DNA of 64,000 nt from Allium sativum (lineage: Eukaryota > Streptophyta > Magnoliopsida > Asparagales > Amaryllidaceae). Below are positions 1 to 12,407 of the stretch, one piece after another; position 1 is the stretch's first letter, and each line of letters starts with the position of its first letter. The notes under the pieces were generated by a model. That model was not told the DNA's origin, ran no database searches, and saw only the letters and a list, made by a program, of their open reading frames with translations. A program made the position numbers and the translations under genes. The stretch is taken from contig CM060922.1 of NCBI GenBank assembly GCA_030737875.1, positions 233,782,335 through 233,846,334 on the forward strand, written 5' to 3'.

Positions 1-646
1 AGTACATGAAACTGTCATCATTCTATTTAGTTAAGAGGGATCATCTTTTAGTTTATAACTAGTATGTTGGTACGATGCAGAGCATGTCTTATAGTAGTTA
101 GGAGCGCAGTCAATGTCTATCTTACTTGCCTAGTTTACCTTGTCATATCTGCTTGTGTTACAGTCATTCCTTATATCCAGTTTATATTCTTATCCTATTA
201 CTTTACTAATTCTATTGTTAAAGTTACTGGACTCGCCATACTTTGTGTCTGACCTCGTTTGTTTTGCCTCTTTTCTTTCCTTTCCCCCCATGTTCTCAGG
301 GTGGGATTAGTGGAGCTTGACTTGGATTTTCCTTCTTGAAGTGCTGAAAGTAATGCTTAGCTTTGTTTCTCCTTCATATGGCATTTTGGATTGAGGATTA
401 TGGTTTTAAAAATTATGCACTCTGATGGTTTTTATACAAGACTGATATTATGTACTTGGCTTTTAGTAAGATGGTTTTTGAAGATGTAACCAAACTTGTT
501 TCTGTTTCCGCTGCAATAAAATTACAAAATTTTCAAGTACTATTTTATGTATCTGTCTTGTAATATTCTGTTCTGTTTACTTCAATGCTCTATGAAAGTT
601 AATGCATTCCCTTAGTGAGTTACATTAATGGACGTGGGGATTTACA
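1..646 (+). mobile_element. 3' part of an old gypsy LTR
   Basis: Positions 200-330 match, with many changes, the 3' part of the B and C LTRs: a pyrimidine-rich run, a C-tract, then GTTCTCAGGGTGGGA. The end near 600-646 aligns with the end of the B LTR (a short TGCATTCCC / GCATTCCC block, then a GGGG...TTTACA terminus). No primer-binding site follows, so this is a solo LTR or a 3' LTR whose body lies left of the window. The 62-aa ORF at 64-252 looks like chance translation of LTR sequence. No target duplication can be checked because the left end is missing. Confidence 0.6.
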
Positions 647-1398
647 ACAATCATCAAAGGATTGAATAACATTTTGTTTGACGCTATTTTAAGGTGGGAT
701 TTTTAATGTGGATGGGGAACTGCACGTCTACAATAATACATAATCATCAAAAAATGACCTTAGTTATAAAGTGTATCATTGACGTGAAAGCAAAGGATTG
801 AAAAACATTTTGTTTAACACTTTTTTAAGGTGGGATTTTTAACGTGGATGAGGAACTACAATAATATAATAATCATCAAAGAAAATTGAGAAGATTTTGT
901 TTATAATCATATATACAGGAAAAGCATAACTAATAAAATATGGTTTGTTTAGAAATCAAATGTCAACATCTTCAGTTTTTTAAAGTAAGTAGTGTTGTAT
1001 ATTTTTTTGAGAATGGTTTTGCAATATGCATCATTGTACATCGATTAGCAAATGACTAAGGTCTCATAAATACAATAATTTAGTAGAAGAAACTAACTTC
1101 TTATTATAACTTAGAGTGCAGTTTAGCGAAAACATTGTTTTGAGTACAATTATTCACATGCATTTAAAAAAGGCGAAATCGTGATAATAACTACTGATGA
1201 GAGGGCATGATAACTGTTGAATAGAAACACAAAATTTTAAGTTTTCTAGATATAATTCAAGCATGTACAATCGACCCCTAAGTTTTTCATGTAAGCGGTT
1301 GATTTTTATCATCTCTTTATATTTAAAATACATTACAATACAAACATAGATTTACAAATAATGCAATAAAAAATATACACTTGCAAAAGTGATTACAG
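647..1398. repeat. Non-coding AT-rich stretch with a duplicated ~100-bp block
   Basis: Two imperfect direct copies of a block lie at about 649-752 and 783-884. Both contain AAGGATTGAA, ACATTTTGTTT, TTTAAGGTGGGATTTTTAA and AATAATCATCAAA. The rest up to the first recognisable RPA1 exon is AT-rich and shows no coding signal. It may be intron or 5' flank of the RPA1-like gene. Confidence 0.5.
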
Positions 1399-2813
1399 TG
1401 ACCAAATGAGCCCGCCATCAGTCATGTGGATATGTCCAGAAATATTACTCATGTTGCATTACTGAATCCATACCAACGCAATTGGAGGATCAAAGTTCGA
1501 GTAACAAACAAAAGCAATATGAGATCTTACAAAAATATTAGGAGGGAAGGATGTGTGTTTAGCATGGAACTCACGGCTTTTTCTTAACTTTATCCTTTCA
1601 ATTGTATTTTCTCTTGCAATATTATTATTAAAATGTTGTTACAATATTTGCTTGTTTCTTAAAAAAATTAACAGGGTGCCCAAGTCCAAGCAACGATATT
1701 TAACAAAGTTGCAAACAAGTTTTATCCTATATTTGAATCTGAAAAGATTTATTACATTTTAAAAGGAACTCTTAAACTGGTAAATAAAGATTTCAACACT
1801 ATAAAAAAATACTATGAGATTATTTTAAATGAGTATTCATCAATCGAAATGGTGGATGATGCAAGCTCCTATACACCAAAGGTTATATATAATTTATAAA
1901 GATTAATCTGCTCCAAAAGTACCTTCCAAAAAAGGGAGTAGTAGGTAATGCATCCACATTATTAATTTTTAAAGTCTTGTTGTGTGTTTTCTTATCATAA
2001 GTGCCTTTCAGATGTAGTTGGGTTTGTTCAAAGTGTCTCACCAATTAAAAAAAATTCAAAGACAAAACTGTGAGACCCTTATAAAACGGGATGTAATTGT
2101 CGCAGATGATTCATAAGTAAACATATTAAACTTTTTATTTTTTCAAATTTGAAATATTAATGATTAGATCTAAACTGCAGAAAAATAACTGTGAATGTTA
2201 CATTTTTAGGAGAGCTTGCTATGGGAGTTAGTTTTGAATTGGTGGAAATTGTTGATGAAGCTCCTATAGTTGCTATTAAATATGCAAAATTTGGAGATTT
2301 TGAAGGTAAAAATGTTTAATATTTTTAAATTTTATCATGCCACCATTTTCTAATATTATTTGGTCCATCAATTTTTAATATTATTTGATGTTATCATAGG
2401 TTTTATCTTTACCAAAATTGAGTAAAACCAATGTAGCCATAAATCCGGAAATTCTAGAAGTTAAAAATATCAGATGTTGGTACAATCAAGAGGGCAAAAA
2501 TGTGAAAAATATCCCCTACTGCTTAGGAAAAAGTCATGCTTTCTCAAATAACAAGTAATTCGACATTGGGTGAGGACAAGGTTGGTCATTCTTTTTTCAA
2601 ATTATATTGTAAACTAATAATTTCATATATGTTGATTGTTATTTTCCAATATGCAGTGTGTATTCTTCGGCATACTCGCGTACATAACTTACATTAAAAG
2701 TAAAAAACTATGGTACAAATCTTGTAAAAAGTGCAACAAAAAGGTTATACAAGCTACATAATCTAACTATTGGTGCGAAGCATGCCAACATAGTGAAAGT
2801 ACTTGTGTTTTGA

Positions 2814-2816
<3 letters not shown>

Positions 2817-2856
<40 letters not shown>
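2817..2856. repeat. (TA)n microsatellite in an RPA1 intron
   Basis: An uninterrupted AT dinucleotide run between the zinc-ribbon exon and the last exon of the RPA1-like pseudogene. Confidence 0.9.
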
Positions 2857-2857
<1 letters not shown>

Positions 2858-5136
2858 ATTAACTATTATACCAAGTGTTAATATATGCAATAATATGCTT
2901 TTATAATGCAAATACATAATGGTGATGAAAATTAAAGATACAACAAACGAAACATGGATTACCCCTTTTAATGAATTAGCGGAGGAAATTATAGGTTGTA
3001 GCGTTGATGATCTTTGCAAGATTAAGAATGAAGAAGGCGAGGATATATATGAACAAAAGCTGAAGGAGTTGCAATGGATACCTCATCTTTTCAAGCTTGG
3101 CGGTTGTAACGACCCGGATTTTCGACGACTTTGGTTATCGACGTAAGCTCGACGTCGATAACCAAAACCTCGAAAAATCCCGGTAATTAATGAAAGAAAT
3201 TAGAAGGTGAGAATAGATAAGATAGAAACTTAGAATAGAAGAAGAAGAAGAAGAACATACAACATCATCAGAGTAACACGAATCTCACAGCGGAACGAAT
3301 AAAATATAACATAACTTTTGAAATACAAAGTTATAACTATTTATACATACCATTTTCAGAGTACAACATATAACATCACAGCGGAATAAATAATAGCTAT
3401 CGACTGCTGAAGCCTCCTGCTCCAAGCTCTTCAAATATACCTGTAAATCCTGACTACTTGACTGCCCGTACAAATTTAGGCACCCAAGAGTTTAGGGAAA
3501 ACAAAATAAACTCCGGGTTAGTCATGTGATTGGTGTGAATAAACTCAAATCATTTAAAACAGGTATATGATATCTCATAAGACCACGCCGTGAATACGGA
3601 ACGGGTTTTTCCCTTATGAGAATCCAAATAACTTTTCAAAGCAATATCATTCTGATATTATAATAATGTCTAAGTACAAATAAATATCAATCTAGCAGAA
3701 ACGCTTGCATCTCACGTTACTACATATATAGTATACAATCAAAATCGCAAGCACGTATTGGATAATGGATTTCCAACTATGACAAGGTATGGAACCACCT
3801 TCCGATCAGTGTACTCTAGGAACGATACACTGGAGTTCAACAAGAACATCTTGTAACTCAGCCACACATGACCGACCACTCATTTCTCTTGAGTGTATCG
3901 AATGTACATCACCAACGGTTGGGATCAGCAACCGTTCCCGTATATATATGGGACAGCATTGATAGATTTAAGAAACAAATGAATATTCACTAGATAGGTG
4001 ATTATACACCCTACTTCGGTGCGACCGACTTAGCCATGCTGCCTGCCCGATTTCTGTCATTTACCGGATGATGAGGCTAGAAACTACGCTTTATCATTAC
4101 ATTAGATTCACTTCGAATGCCACATTGTCAGATCCATCAGAATCACTAATTGACGTCTACAACCATACATTACGTGTCAGCTAGAAGAAGTTTCCTTCTC
4201 CGCTTCCACTCTTGGTATAGTTGAAGAAATCAATGTACGTGACCATCTGGAAATACTATGTCAGACATCCATCTTCATTCACTTAGAAATGTCACATCGT
4301 CATACCTGCCAAATCACAAATTGACTTATCCAAAAATAACACGGGTATACAGCTTAGAGAAACGAATTCCTCCGCCACCAAACGTGAATACGTTTGAACA
4401 GATCAACTTACGCGATCCATTGGATATATTCTGTCAGACCTTCGTCCATACAAGTTGTCCTGGGACTGGACAAACCGAAGGCACTATTCTGTAAACAGGA
4501 TAGCCCTTGCATTTTCCTCCGTCTTCAATTATCTTTGGCATATATGATTCGCAACGCTTATGCCAATACAGAGTGGTTCTATGGATAATAATCCAACCGG
4601 TCTCTCCATATTAACAACGTTAAAATGGTCAAAACTTCGATAGTCTGTGATTTAACTATCAAATGAAAACATGTCCGTGTATAAACAATGATCTAAATTC
4701 CAAATGGAATGTCAATCGATCAATCATCATGTATATCTATACATATTTCCTTATTTTCTATATTTAGAAAATATTTGTTATCAACGTTGGAAAACATTTC
4801 CATTGTTTATTTACGTATCACTATCCTTCCACAACTATCAGACTCTAACTATAAACTAACAAGAGAACAACTTCCTAAGTATAAACCCCGAAGGCCGAAA
4901 CCAACATCAGATCGATACCCAGGAAATCATTCAACTTATTAATCTCTAGTCAGATTCTAATTTTGCTTAACTCTATATTCTTTAACTCCATTCGCTCAAC
5001 TCTAGATCGCAGCGATCACAATGGTTACGCCTGATTCCCTCAGGAAACATCCGAACGCCGTAGGCTATTTACAGCCCTGCGAATTACGCTAGCAGTCGTG
5101 CTAAATGGCAACTCATCCTGAATAACTATGTTTGTT

Positions 5137-5210
5137 TTAACTCTAACTGTTTAACTCTAACTGTTTAACTCTAACTGTTTAACTCTAACTGTTTAACTCT
5201 ATTTGACTAA
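5137..5210. repeat. 14-bp tandem repeat (TTTAACTCTAACTG) x4-5
   Basis: Near-perfect head-to-tail copies inside the A LTR. No further function is visible. Confidence 0.85.
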
Positions 5211-6793
5211 CTCGACTTGACTAACCCCGTTCGAATAACATATTCGATTAACTAACTTTCGAATACCATATTCGATTTCTCCTTTTTAACAACGTTTTAT
5301 TCATTTGAAAAGATTTACTTTTAAATAACGGTTCTACACTTTAAAAATGATTTCCTTTTTATAACGTTTCCTTTCCAATTCTATTTGTAAATGGTTTACA
5401 AATATTTCCTTTTCAAATTTATTCTTGAAATACTCTAACTCCTTAAATTCCCGGGAAAATTCGCCATAACCTCCTTTGTATCGGGAGCATCGGGAAAATC
5501 CCCAAACCCACCATACAGGCTTTTCCATTCAAAAAGAAATGTTTTGAATTTATTTCCTTTTTGAATATCTCCTTAAATTCTCTTTCGATATTTTATGGTA
5601 CTTAACACATCAAATCACGATGACCAATCTCATTCAAACCCATATAATCAACCACAGGTTTTAACTACATCATATATCATAATATATGAAAAATAATAAA
5701 ATAACTGTTGAGGAATCCAGTCGGATTCCTCCAACCTGTTTCCCTGCATCCACAGATGTTACACAATATGATTATCATCATTTTCAGTTCAATATACATT
5801 ATTCTGATAGCAGAATCAATATATAAATATTTAATGGTTAATATATATATATATTCGTATATATATATATAATTTCCACTAACTGACTAGCAGTTCAATC
5901 AATCAACCAACACACAACAATCAACAGATGATTAACAGTTCTAAAAATACATTATAAAAATATAACTGTTCAGAGTTGGTGAGTTTTACTCACATTGGCG
6001 CGTTAATCGTTAAATAACGGTTTGCGTTATTTGATTGCGACGGACAATTTATTTCGCCATAAATTGTAACGAGCTCGGATTCATTCCCAGTCAGTCTCAT
6101 TGTGTTGCTCCCGTCCATACGGTCCCGACGCAACTTACGGTTCGTGATTCTGATATTGTATGTAAAAGATATCGCATTTATAATTTTACACTATAATTAA
6201 ATAAAACCAAACATAAACATTTAAACATAACGGGCCTCACCCCTTTATAACACCGGCCCATTTCCCCTTAAAGCCCACGCCCGTTTATCCCTTTCTTCCC
6301 CCAACCACAAACTACCGTGACCTTCAGGAATACACAGCACCATTTCCCCCAACATCAACTCCAAATTGCACGTCCATCCTTCCATGATTTCAAGCATCGA
6401 GACCACCATACTCTCTCTCTAAACCTCCTCAACAACTCCATACTCCTTCTGTTAAACTCGACGTCTTCTATCAAAAGCCAACTGTGGCTCTCCACTCGAG
6501 ACAGCAGGAGTCGCACTCCTCAATACCCCATCGTACCATGCGAAACTCCAACTCCAAGTGCTCCTCTTCATGCTAAAACCAACTATGAACTCGCAAAACA
6601 CTATCGACCCCTATACAAACCGAATACCCGAACCCTAGTTCCACTGTATATTTCGAGCATCTGCCGAGCCACGTCGCACCACACCAAAGTAGTATCAAAT
6701 TGAAGAGAATCAATAGATGGATTCAATTATACATATCCCATGATTTTACGATTTTCCATTGATTTTATATGGATTTAAGAAGAGGAAGAACTC

Positions 6794-6881
6794 ACGTTTA
6801 TTGTTACTGAGTGAGGAAAAATGTTGCGGCGCCTCCAACAACTGAAATTAGGTTTAGGATGGTTAGGGGTTGTATTTATAG
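6794..6881 (-). promoter_or_regulatory. Element A TATA box and leader splice donor
   Basis: On the minus strand CTATAAATA (6873-6881) is followed about 80 nt downstream by AAAC|GTGAGT, a good plant 5' splice site with the GT at 6795-6794. This places the transcription start near 6850 and makes most of the LTR R and U5. Confidence 0.55.
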
Positions 6882-7959
6882 TGGTACAAAATATCTAGAT
6901 ATTTTCTAGGATATTTTTAGATATTTTATTATATCATTTTATATCCATTTCTGCACTCTAAAAATATGTGTGATCACACATGATACCTAAAAATCACGAA
7001 ATTGGACAGTTAGCTAGAGTTCGACATTGCGGAACCAACGAAACTAGTTTCGTCGAATTCCGACTCCGTTTGCTCACACAGCGTATTTTTAACTGTCAAA
7101 ATACTGCTTGTTTTTCACTCTAAAAATCCGTACGGCCACACAGTGTCTCTAAAAATCACGAAACTTCACATCTAACAACTGTTTGATATTGTGGATCCAA
7201 CAAAACTGGTTTCGTCGAATTCCGACTTCGTATGCTCACACAGTGTATTTTTAAAGCTCTGGATGACCCTTTTAAATATATAAATATATTTAAATATTAT
7301 TAAATTAAATATAAATAAATTAATATTATCGTATATCTTCACACCAGAATACCATAAAACTCCAGGGTAATTATATATTCAATATACCAAGTCCTGATTG
7401 AATCGATATTTCAATTTACATTGAAAAACCCTTTTATAACCTATATAAAGCGTTACGAATTATAAAGGAATTCCACAGCGACTTTTCTGAAATTTGATTT
7501 GGACGTAAATCAAAATCTACACGACGAAATCCCGATTTTTCTCTTTCACTAGAAAGATATACTCCACCAGCTCCACACGTTTCTTGTTTCACAGAAATCC
7601 GATTTAAAACGAATCATGTACATTCTGTTGAAGTTCAAATCGCCAAATAGCGAACTACCGCGTCATTTCAAGCTCTATTTTAATTATATTATAATTATAC
7701 ATTCAAACTGTCGTCGATTGAATATATTCGTTCTTATATTTCGAATCGAAACTCAACCACATCTCGTATACTATTCAATTCACACGATATTGTGAATTTC
7801 ACTATTTCCGACTATTTCGACATTATAGTATATTATTATATTATGATTATTTATTAAATATTCAATATTATTTAATTGAACGATCGTTAACTTCTCTAAA
7901 TCACCAATTATGTAATTATATAAATTTATTATATATCTCTAAAAATGCGGGTCATTACT

Positions 7960-9322
7960 TTCTTCCCCACTTAAAATAATTTCGTCCTCGAAATTGCTAA
8001 ATTAGAGGACGACCCTATCTATTGGAATTCCTAAGATTTGTTTACCCCTCATTTCTGATCTTAACTGAACCAATTAATATCGACTAAAATATTTATTCAT
8101 TCCGACTAACTAAAATTTTCAAAAATTTCGAAAATTTTCTAACACTTTAAACTTTCGAAAATTTTCGCCAGCACCTCCTTTGTACTGGTCAATAGCTCAA
8201 ACTCCAACTCGCCTCTCTGGGCCTTCTTCAACCCAAAAGAAAATCAAAACGCCAAACGGCTTGCCAATTCAGCTCATAAATTCCAAACTCATATAAAATA
8301 TAAACTTGTACCTTTTTGTGGGGCATATCGCTGTATCCCTGCTATTCGTTACCACTTCTGCATATAACAATGCATTGCCAACTTGATCTCCAATCAGTTC
8401 ATTCTCAAAACCAAATCATTAGCTTATATCTAAGTCGGATTCTATTTCAACTCGAGGTCCATTCTCGATTTCAACTCTTAACTCATCAATTCAATTCTAT
8501 CCTAGATTATTCTATAATCAAATCAAGTTTTATTTAACTTGGTTCTAGTTAAATTCCAATTTATTTATTCAATTTTTACCATCTCAATCTCATTAACTTC
8601 ATAAGTTAAATTCTAATTCCATAACTTAAATTCCTGGGTTTCTTTTAAATCAATTTGAAATAACAATACCAATTCAAAACATTTGAATTTCTAAACAACT
8701 TGTTTTCTCAAAACAATTCAAAAAAAAAAACCTTTGGTAGTAATCCACCAATTAGAACTCGAAAATCACACCGATGATACTGCGCAGTCATCATCGGAAT
8801 TATTTTTCTAGCGACCCAAGTGATTTCAATACTATATCATTTTCAAAACCATTACTAAATACTTCCATTTTGAAAACATTTCAAAATCTCCCAGGAACTT
8901 AATTTTTCCTTATTTTAAGTCCAAATCTGATTTAAATTCATATTTAATTCATCTTATTTCATATACTTTACTTATATGAATCTGATTGGTTATATATAAC
9001 CATTTCACTTTATAATCTCATTCGATTATAATTTCAACCAATATATCTACTATATGATAATATATTACATATCCATACTGTGTCGGTCCATCGTATTCAA
9101 CTATTTATTTACTCCTACCAATACAGTGGATCAAACTGATCGACCAGAACTCATAAACAACTCAACCAATGAATCTCCACAATATAAAACAAATTTTTAT
9201 ATCAAATACAAATACGCACTCGTATATATACACTCAAACTCAATCTAGGGTATTACTAACCCTATCTCTACCGAGTCACGCAACAGAGCCACGTAATTCT
9301 TAACTTAAGCTCTGATACCAAA
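7960..9322 (-). other. Element A internal domain (non-coding)
   Basis: 1363 bp between polypurine tract and primer-binding site. On the minus strand the 3' end reads GACGAAATTATTTTAAGTGG before the LTR, a gypsy-type polypurine tract. The primer-binding site reads TGGTATCAGAGCTTAAG. No gag, protease, reverse transcriptase or integrase similarity is visible in any frame. The only block clearly shared with G and F is the hairpin at 8758-8811. Confidence 0.75.
8758..8811 (-). other. Conserved internal-domain hairpin (A copy)
   Basis: Inner stem CCGATGAT (8771-8778) with ATCATCGG (8790-8797). Outer stem CTCGAAAAT (8758-8766) pairs with ATTTTTCTAG (8802-8811). The same position in G and F carries a hairpin with compensatory stem changes. 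Confidence 0.65.
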
Positions 9323-10655
9323 TGTAACGACCCGGATTTTCGGCGATTTTGGTTATCGACGTAAGCTCGACGTCGATAACCAAAACCTCGAAAAATCCCG
9401 GTAATTAATGAAAGAAATTAGAAGGTGAGAATAGATAAGATAGAAACTTAGAATAGAAGAAGAAGAAGAACATACAACATCATCAGAGTAACACGAATCT
9501 CACAGCGGAACGAATAAAATATAACATAACTTTTGAAATACAAAGTTATAACTGTTTATACATACCATTTTCAGAGTACAACATATAACATCACAGCGGA
9601 ATAAATAATAGCTATCGACTGCTGAAGCCTCCTGCTCCAAGCTCTTCAAATATACCTGTAAATCCTGACTACTTGACTGCCCGTACAAATTTAGGCACCC
9701 AAGAGTTTAGGGAAAACAAAATAAACTCCGGGTCAGTCATGTGACTGGTGTGAATAAACTCAAATCATTTAAAACAGGTATATGATATCTCATAAGACCA
9801 CGCCGTGAATACGGAACGGGTTTTCCCCTTATGAGAATCCAAATAACTTTTCAAAGCAATATCATTCTGATATTATAATAATGTCTAAGTACAAATAAAT
9901 ATCAATCTAGCAGAAACGCTTGCATCTCACGTTACTACATATATAGTATACAATCAAAATTGCAAGCACGTATTGGATAATGGATTTCCAACTATGACAA
10001 GGTATGGAACCACCTTCCGATCAGTGTACTCTAGGAACGATAAACTGGAGTTCAACAAGAACATCTTGTAACTCAGCCACACATGACCGACCACTCATTT
10101 CTCTTGAGTGTATCGAATGGTTTGTCACCAACGGTTGGGATCAGCAACCGTTCCCGTATATATATGGGACAGCATTGATAGATTTAAGAAACAAATGAAT
10201 ATTCACTAGATAGGTGATTATACACCCTACTTCGGTGCGACCGACTTAGCCATGCCGCCTGCCCGATTTCTGTCATTTACCGGATGATGAGGCTAGAAAC
10301 TACGCTTTATCATTACATCAGATTCACTTCGAAAGCCACATTGTCAGATCCATCAGAATCATATAGCTATAGTTTATTTCTGCTGTGTTGTAAGTGTTGT
10401 ACTCTGATAAGTGCTATTGTATACATAACTGTTATATTTCAAAGTTATGTTATATATTATATGTTATTCGTTCCGCTGTGAGGTTCGTGTTACTCTGATG
10501 TTATGTTCTTCTTCTTCTTCTATTCTAAGTTTCTATCTTATCTATTCTCACCCTCTAATTTCTTTCTTGGACTATCCGGTATTTTCCGATGCTTGAATAA
10601 TCGACATTGAGTTTATGTTGGGTACTCAGGATCGCGAAACCCCCGGGTCGTTACA
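9323..10655 (-). repeat. Element A right LTR, truncated and fused to an inverted U5 end
   Basis: 9323-10361 matches the left LTR from 3105 to about 4144 almost exactly. At GAATCA the sequence then leaves the left LTR. 10362-10655 is a plus-oriented U5 end of a related LTR: it shares TTCCGATGCTTGAAT and the CTTCTTCTTCTATTCTAA block with the F U5 end at 51590-51734, and ends GGGTCGTTACA. Both outer ends of element A are therefore U5 ends. The missing segment is the rest of U5, R and U3. Confidence 0.8.
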
Positions 10656-10789
10656 GCGGTTCACAAATTGATTACATGAACGAGAAAAAGAAAAAGATCA
10701 CTGTTATGTCACAGTCCATTGTTGATTATTCGGCTGAAACAAGTTTTTTGTTGGAAGAAATATCAAAAATGATAGATTCTTCAGTTTAA

Positions 10790-12407
10790 CTATTTATTAA
10801 TATCTGCAATGTTAGTTTAATCATCTCAGAATTTTAATTTTTAAAATTAAGAATGCTACTTTTAGGTATTTATTTTAATAATATACTTCATTGATATGTG
10901 ATTTATTTATTACTTTTATTATTGCATTATTTATCTTCTTTAATTGACAATTCACAAATACAATGATATGTTGTAAGCAAACATTTGTTTGATTTCTTAC
11001 TTCATTATATAAAATTGGTAATGATGCAGAACATATTAATTAATAGAATTTACGTATTTGCACTAATTTTCATTTTTTTTACCTAACACATTGAATTTTT
11101 CATTAATTTTTTGTTTAAAAATAAAGATAATATAATTTTTTTCTTTGATATCAGACAATTTAACGGTCGGTTTTTCCCGCTGTTGTGCGGTTATACTAGT
11201 GTTTGAAGGTAAGCTACTACTAACATTTATTATATATAGGCGTACAACCATCATATGCAATTTATCATCCTGCTCCGTTGAAACTTAATTTGACTACATG
11301 TTTTTCCATAAAAGCAAATATCAGTATAATAGCGGAGATCAAATTTGATACTTTCAAACAAAAAGTTAAACAAAATGCAATCCGCTTACATGTATTATTA
11401 TAAAAGCAGATACCCATATACTTTGTGATAGTTATCATGCTAAATACAATTTAAAACCATGCAATCCGCTTACATGTACATAGAAGTCTAATTTGACATT
11501 TCCATACAAAAAGTCCAACAAATTACGATTTATATACTTTGCTATAGTTATTATGCTAAAGAAAATGTATGTAGAATACTACCTCTAAAATGAAGCCATA
11601 TAATTACATGTAAATCAAATATCGCCATTAAACTTCCAACTTTTTTGGATACTTTCATAACATTATGCGGACAATTATATCTCCTGAACTGATCCTCAAG
11701 AAGCAACTTGAAGTTGGAAACAGATATGACGCTTCTGTGAAAAATATAGGTTGTAGGTTTGAAGCACGCATACTTTTTTTTTTGCATACAACAAGTGGTA
11801 TATGGTTAATCATTGCAGACAAAATATCTTTCGATATCCTTATTACAAAGGTCATCTGCAACACCTGGAAACTTAGCAAACTTGAGAAACTTAGCAAACT
11901 TGAAGCTCTTGTGAGATGACGCAATATACTTGTTAATCTACGCACATAAAAACCACTTGGTGCATGGAAAGCATATATACTCTTTCATGTTTGCCGAGAA
12001 GCATAGTAAAATAGTTAAAAGTATAGACTATTTTTAAGTAAAAGTAGTTTCTATGAAATTCGGGCTACGCATCTCTCTTGATTCCAGCTCTTCTATGTTC
12101 AGTTTTTAGTCTTGAATACATTTTTCAATAGGGAGGTCTATGGTTATATGCTGAGTACAATAGCTATCGATCTCTTTTTTAGCCATTTTAATCGCTAAAG
12201 CTGTGGTCTACCTCTGTTCTTTCTACCCCACTACTATACTGTTTTTCATGGTTCTTTGGTTTGTTGTTTTATACTACTGTATGACAGCTGGTGTCTATGC
12301 TGCGTTGGGTTTGCGGTTCACCCGTATTTCAGGCTATTGCGATATTTCATGGTGGTTCTTCTCAGGACATCTTTGTTGTTGCAGTTTCGAGATTTCTATT
12401 TGCAAGG
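10790..12407. other. Non-coding flank between the RPA1 pseudogene and element F
   Basis: AT-rich with no recognisable gene. A Helitron-like terminus lies at 11176-11200. Imperfect direct duplications occur at about 11374-11440 and 11458-11560 (GCAATCCGCTTACATGTA and ATATACTTTG..ATAGTTAT, each twice). The overlapping 84-96-aa ORFs on both strands at 11655-11945 have no recognisable domain. 12200-12407 is less AT-rich but not identified. Confidence 0.5.
11176..11200 (+). mobile_element. Helitron-like 3' terminus
   Basis: A short GC hairpin, CCGC (11177-11180) with GCGG (11187-11190), is followed 5 nt later by CTAG and then T (11196-11200). That is the plant Helitron 3' end signature: hairpin, then CTRR, inserted between A and T. 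It lies 411 bp after the RPA1 stop codon. Plant Helitrons are known to carry RPA1-like genes, so the two may belong together. The 5' TC end was not found. Confidence 0.45.

Larger units (their letters stand above)
3105..7959 (-). repeat. Element A left (3') LTR, 4.86 kb
   Basis: It starts TGTAACGACCC and ends GGGTCATTACT, a slightly mutated mirror of the start. It contains a stem-loop cluster in U5 (3823-3935), a 14-bp tandem repeat near 5137-5210, a TATA box and splice donor on the minus strand (6873-6881 and 6795), two ~150-bp direct copies near 6960-7100 and 7130-7255, and a conserved module at about 7455-7680. The short ORFs at 3285-3473 (minus) and 6317-6703 (plus) have no recognisable homology. 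Confidence 0.8.
3105..10655 (-). mobile_element. Element A: giant-LTR non-coding retrotransposon with a rearranged right end
   Basis: The element is flanked by GCGGT at 3100-3104 and 10656-10660, and the flanks rejoin an RPA1 exon in frame, so both ends are secure. Orientation is minus. A polypurine tract (minus strand) lies just right of the left LTR at 7961-7975, and a primer-binding site complementary to initiator-Met tRNA lies at about 9307-9320, just left of the right LTR. The left LTR is 4855 bp, the internal region 1363 bp, and the right LTR only 1333 bp and chimeric. No gag or pol coding is present, so it needed proteins from other elements. Several modules are shared with G, F and E. 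Confidence 0.85.
1399..10789 (+). pseudogene. Replication protein A large-subunit (RPA1/RPA70-like) pseudogene, split by element A
   Basis: RPA1 is the large single-stranded-DNA-binding subunit of the trimeric RPA complex used in replication and repair. Exons are readable by translation: about 1399-1575 (DNA-binding domain A start, NPYQ motif), 1675-1944, 2012-2116, 2181-2305, 2400-2580, 2657-2814 (zinc ribbon with CKKC and CEAC pairs), and a last exon 2912-3104 continued at 10661-10789, ending in the C-terminal motif YLLEEI-like SFLLEEI. It is broken. There is a 1-nt frameshift near 1895, further frame breaks near 2086 and 2535, an in-frame TAA at 2759-2761 inside the zinc ribbon, and an AA instead of AG at the last acceptor. 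Element A is inserted in the last exon; joining the flanks across one GCGGT copy keeps the reading frame. N-terminal exons are not seen. It could be a host pseudogene or Helitron cargo. Confidence 0.85.

Noticed and set aside
3285..3473. 62-aa ORF identical at 3285-3473 and 9500-9688 (minus)
   Set aside because: Identity reflects the duplicated LTR. The frame is not kept in G or F, and it overlaps structured U5 sequence.
11655..11945. Overlapping 84-96-aa ORFs on both strands
   Set aside because: No domain, no conserved partner, and mutual overlap on opposite strands.
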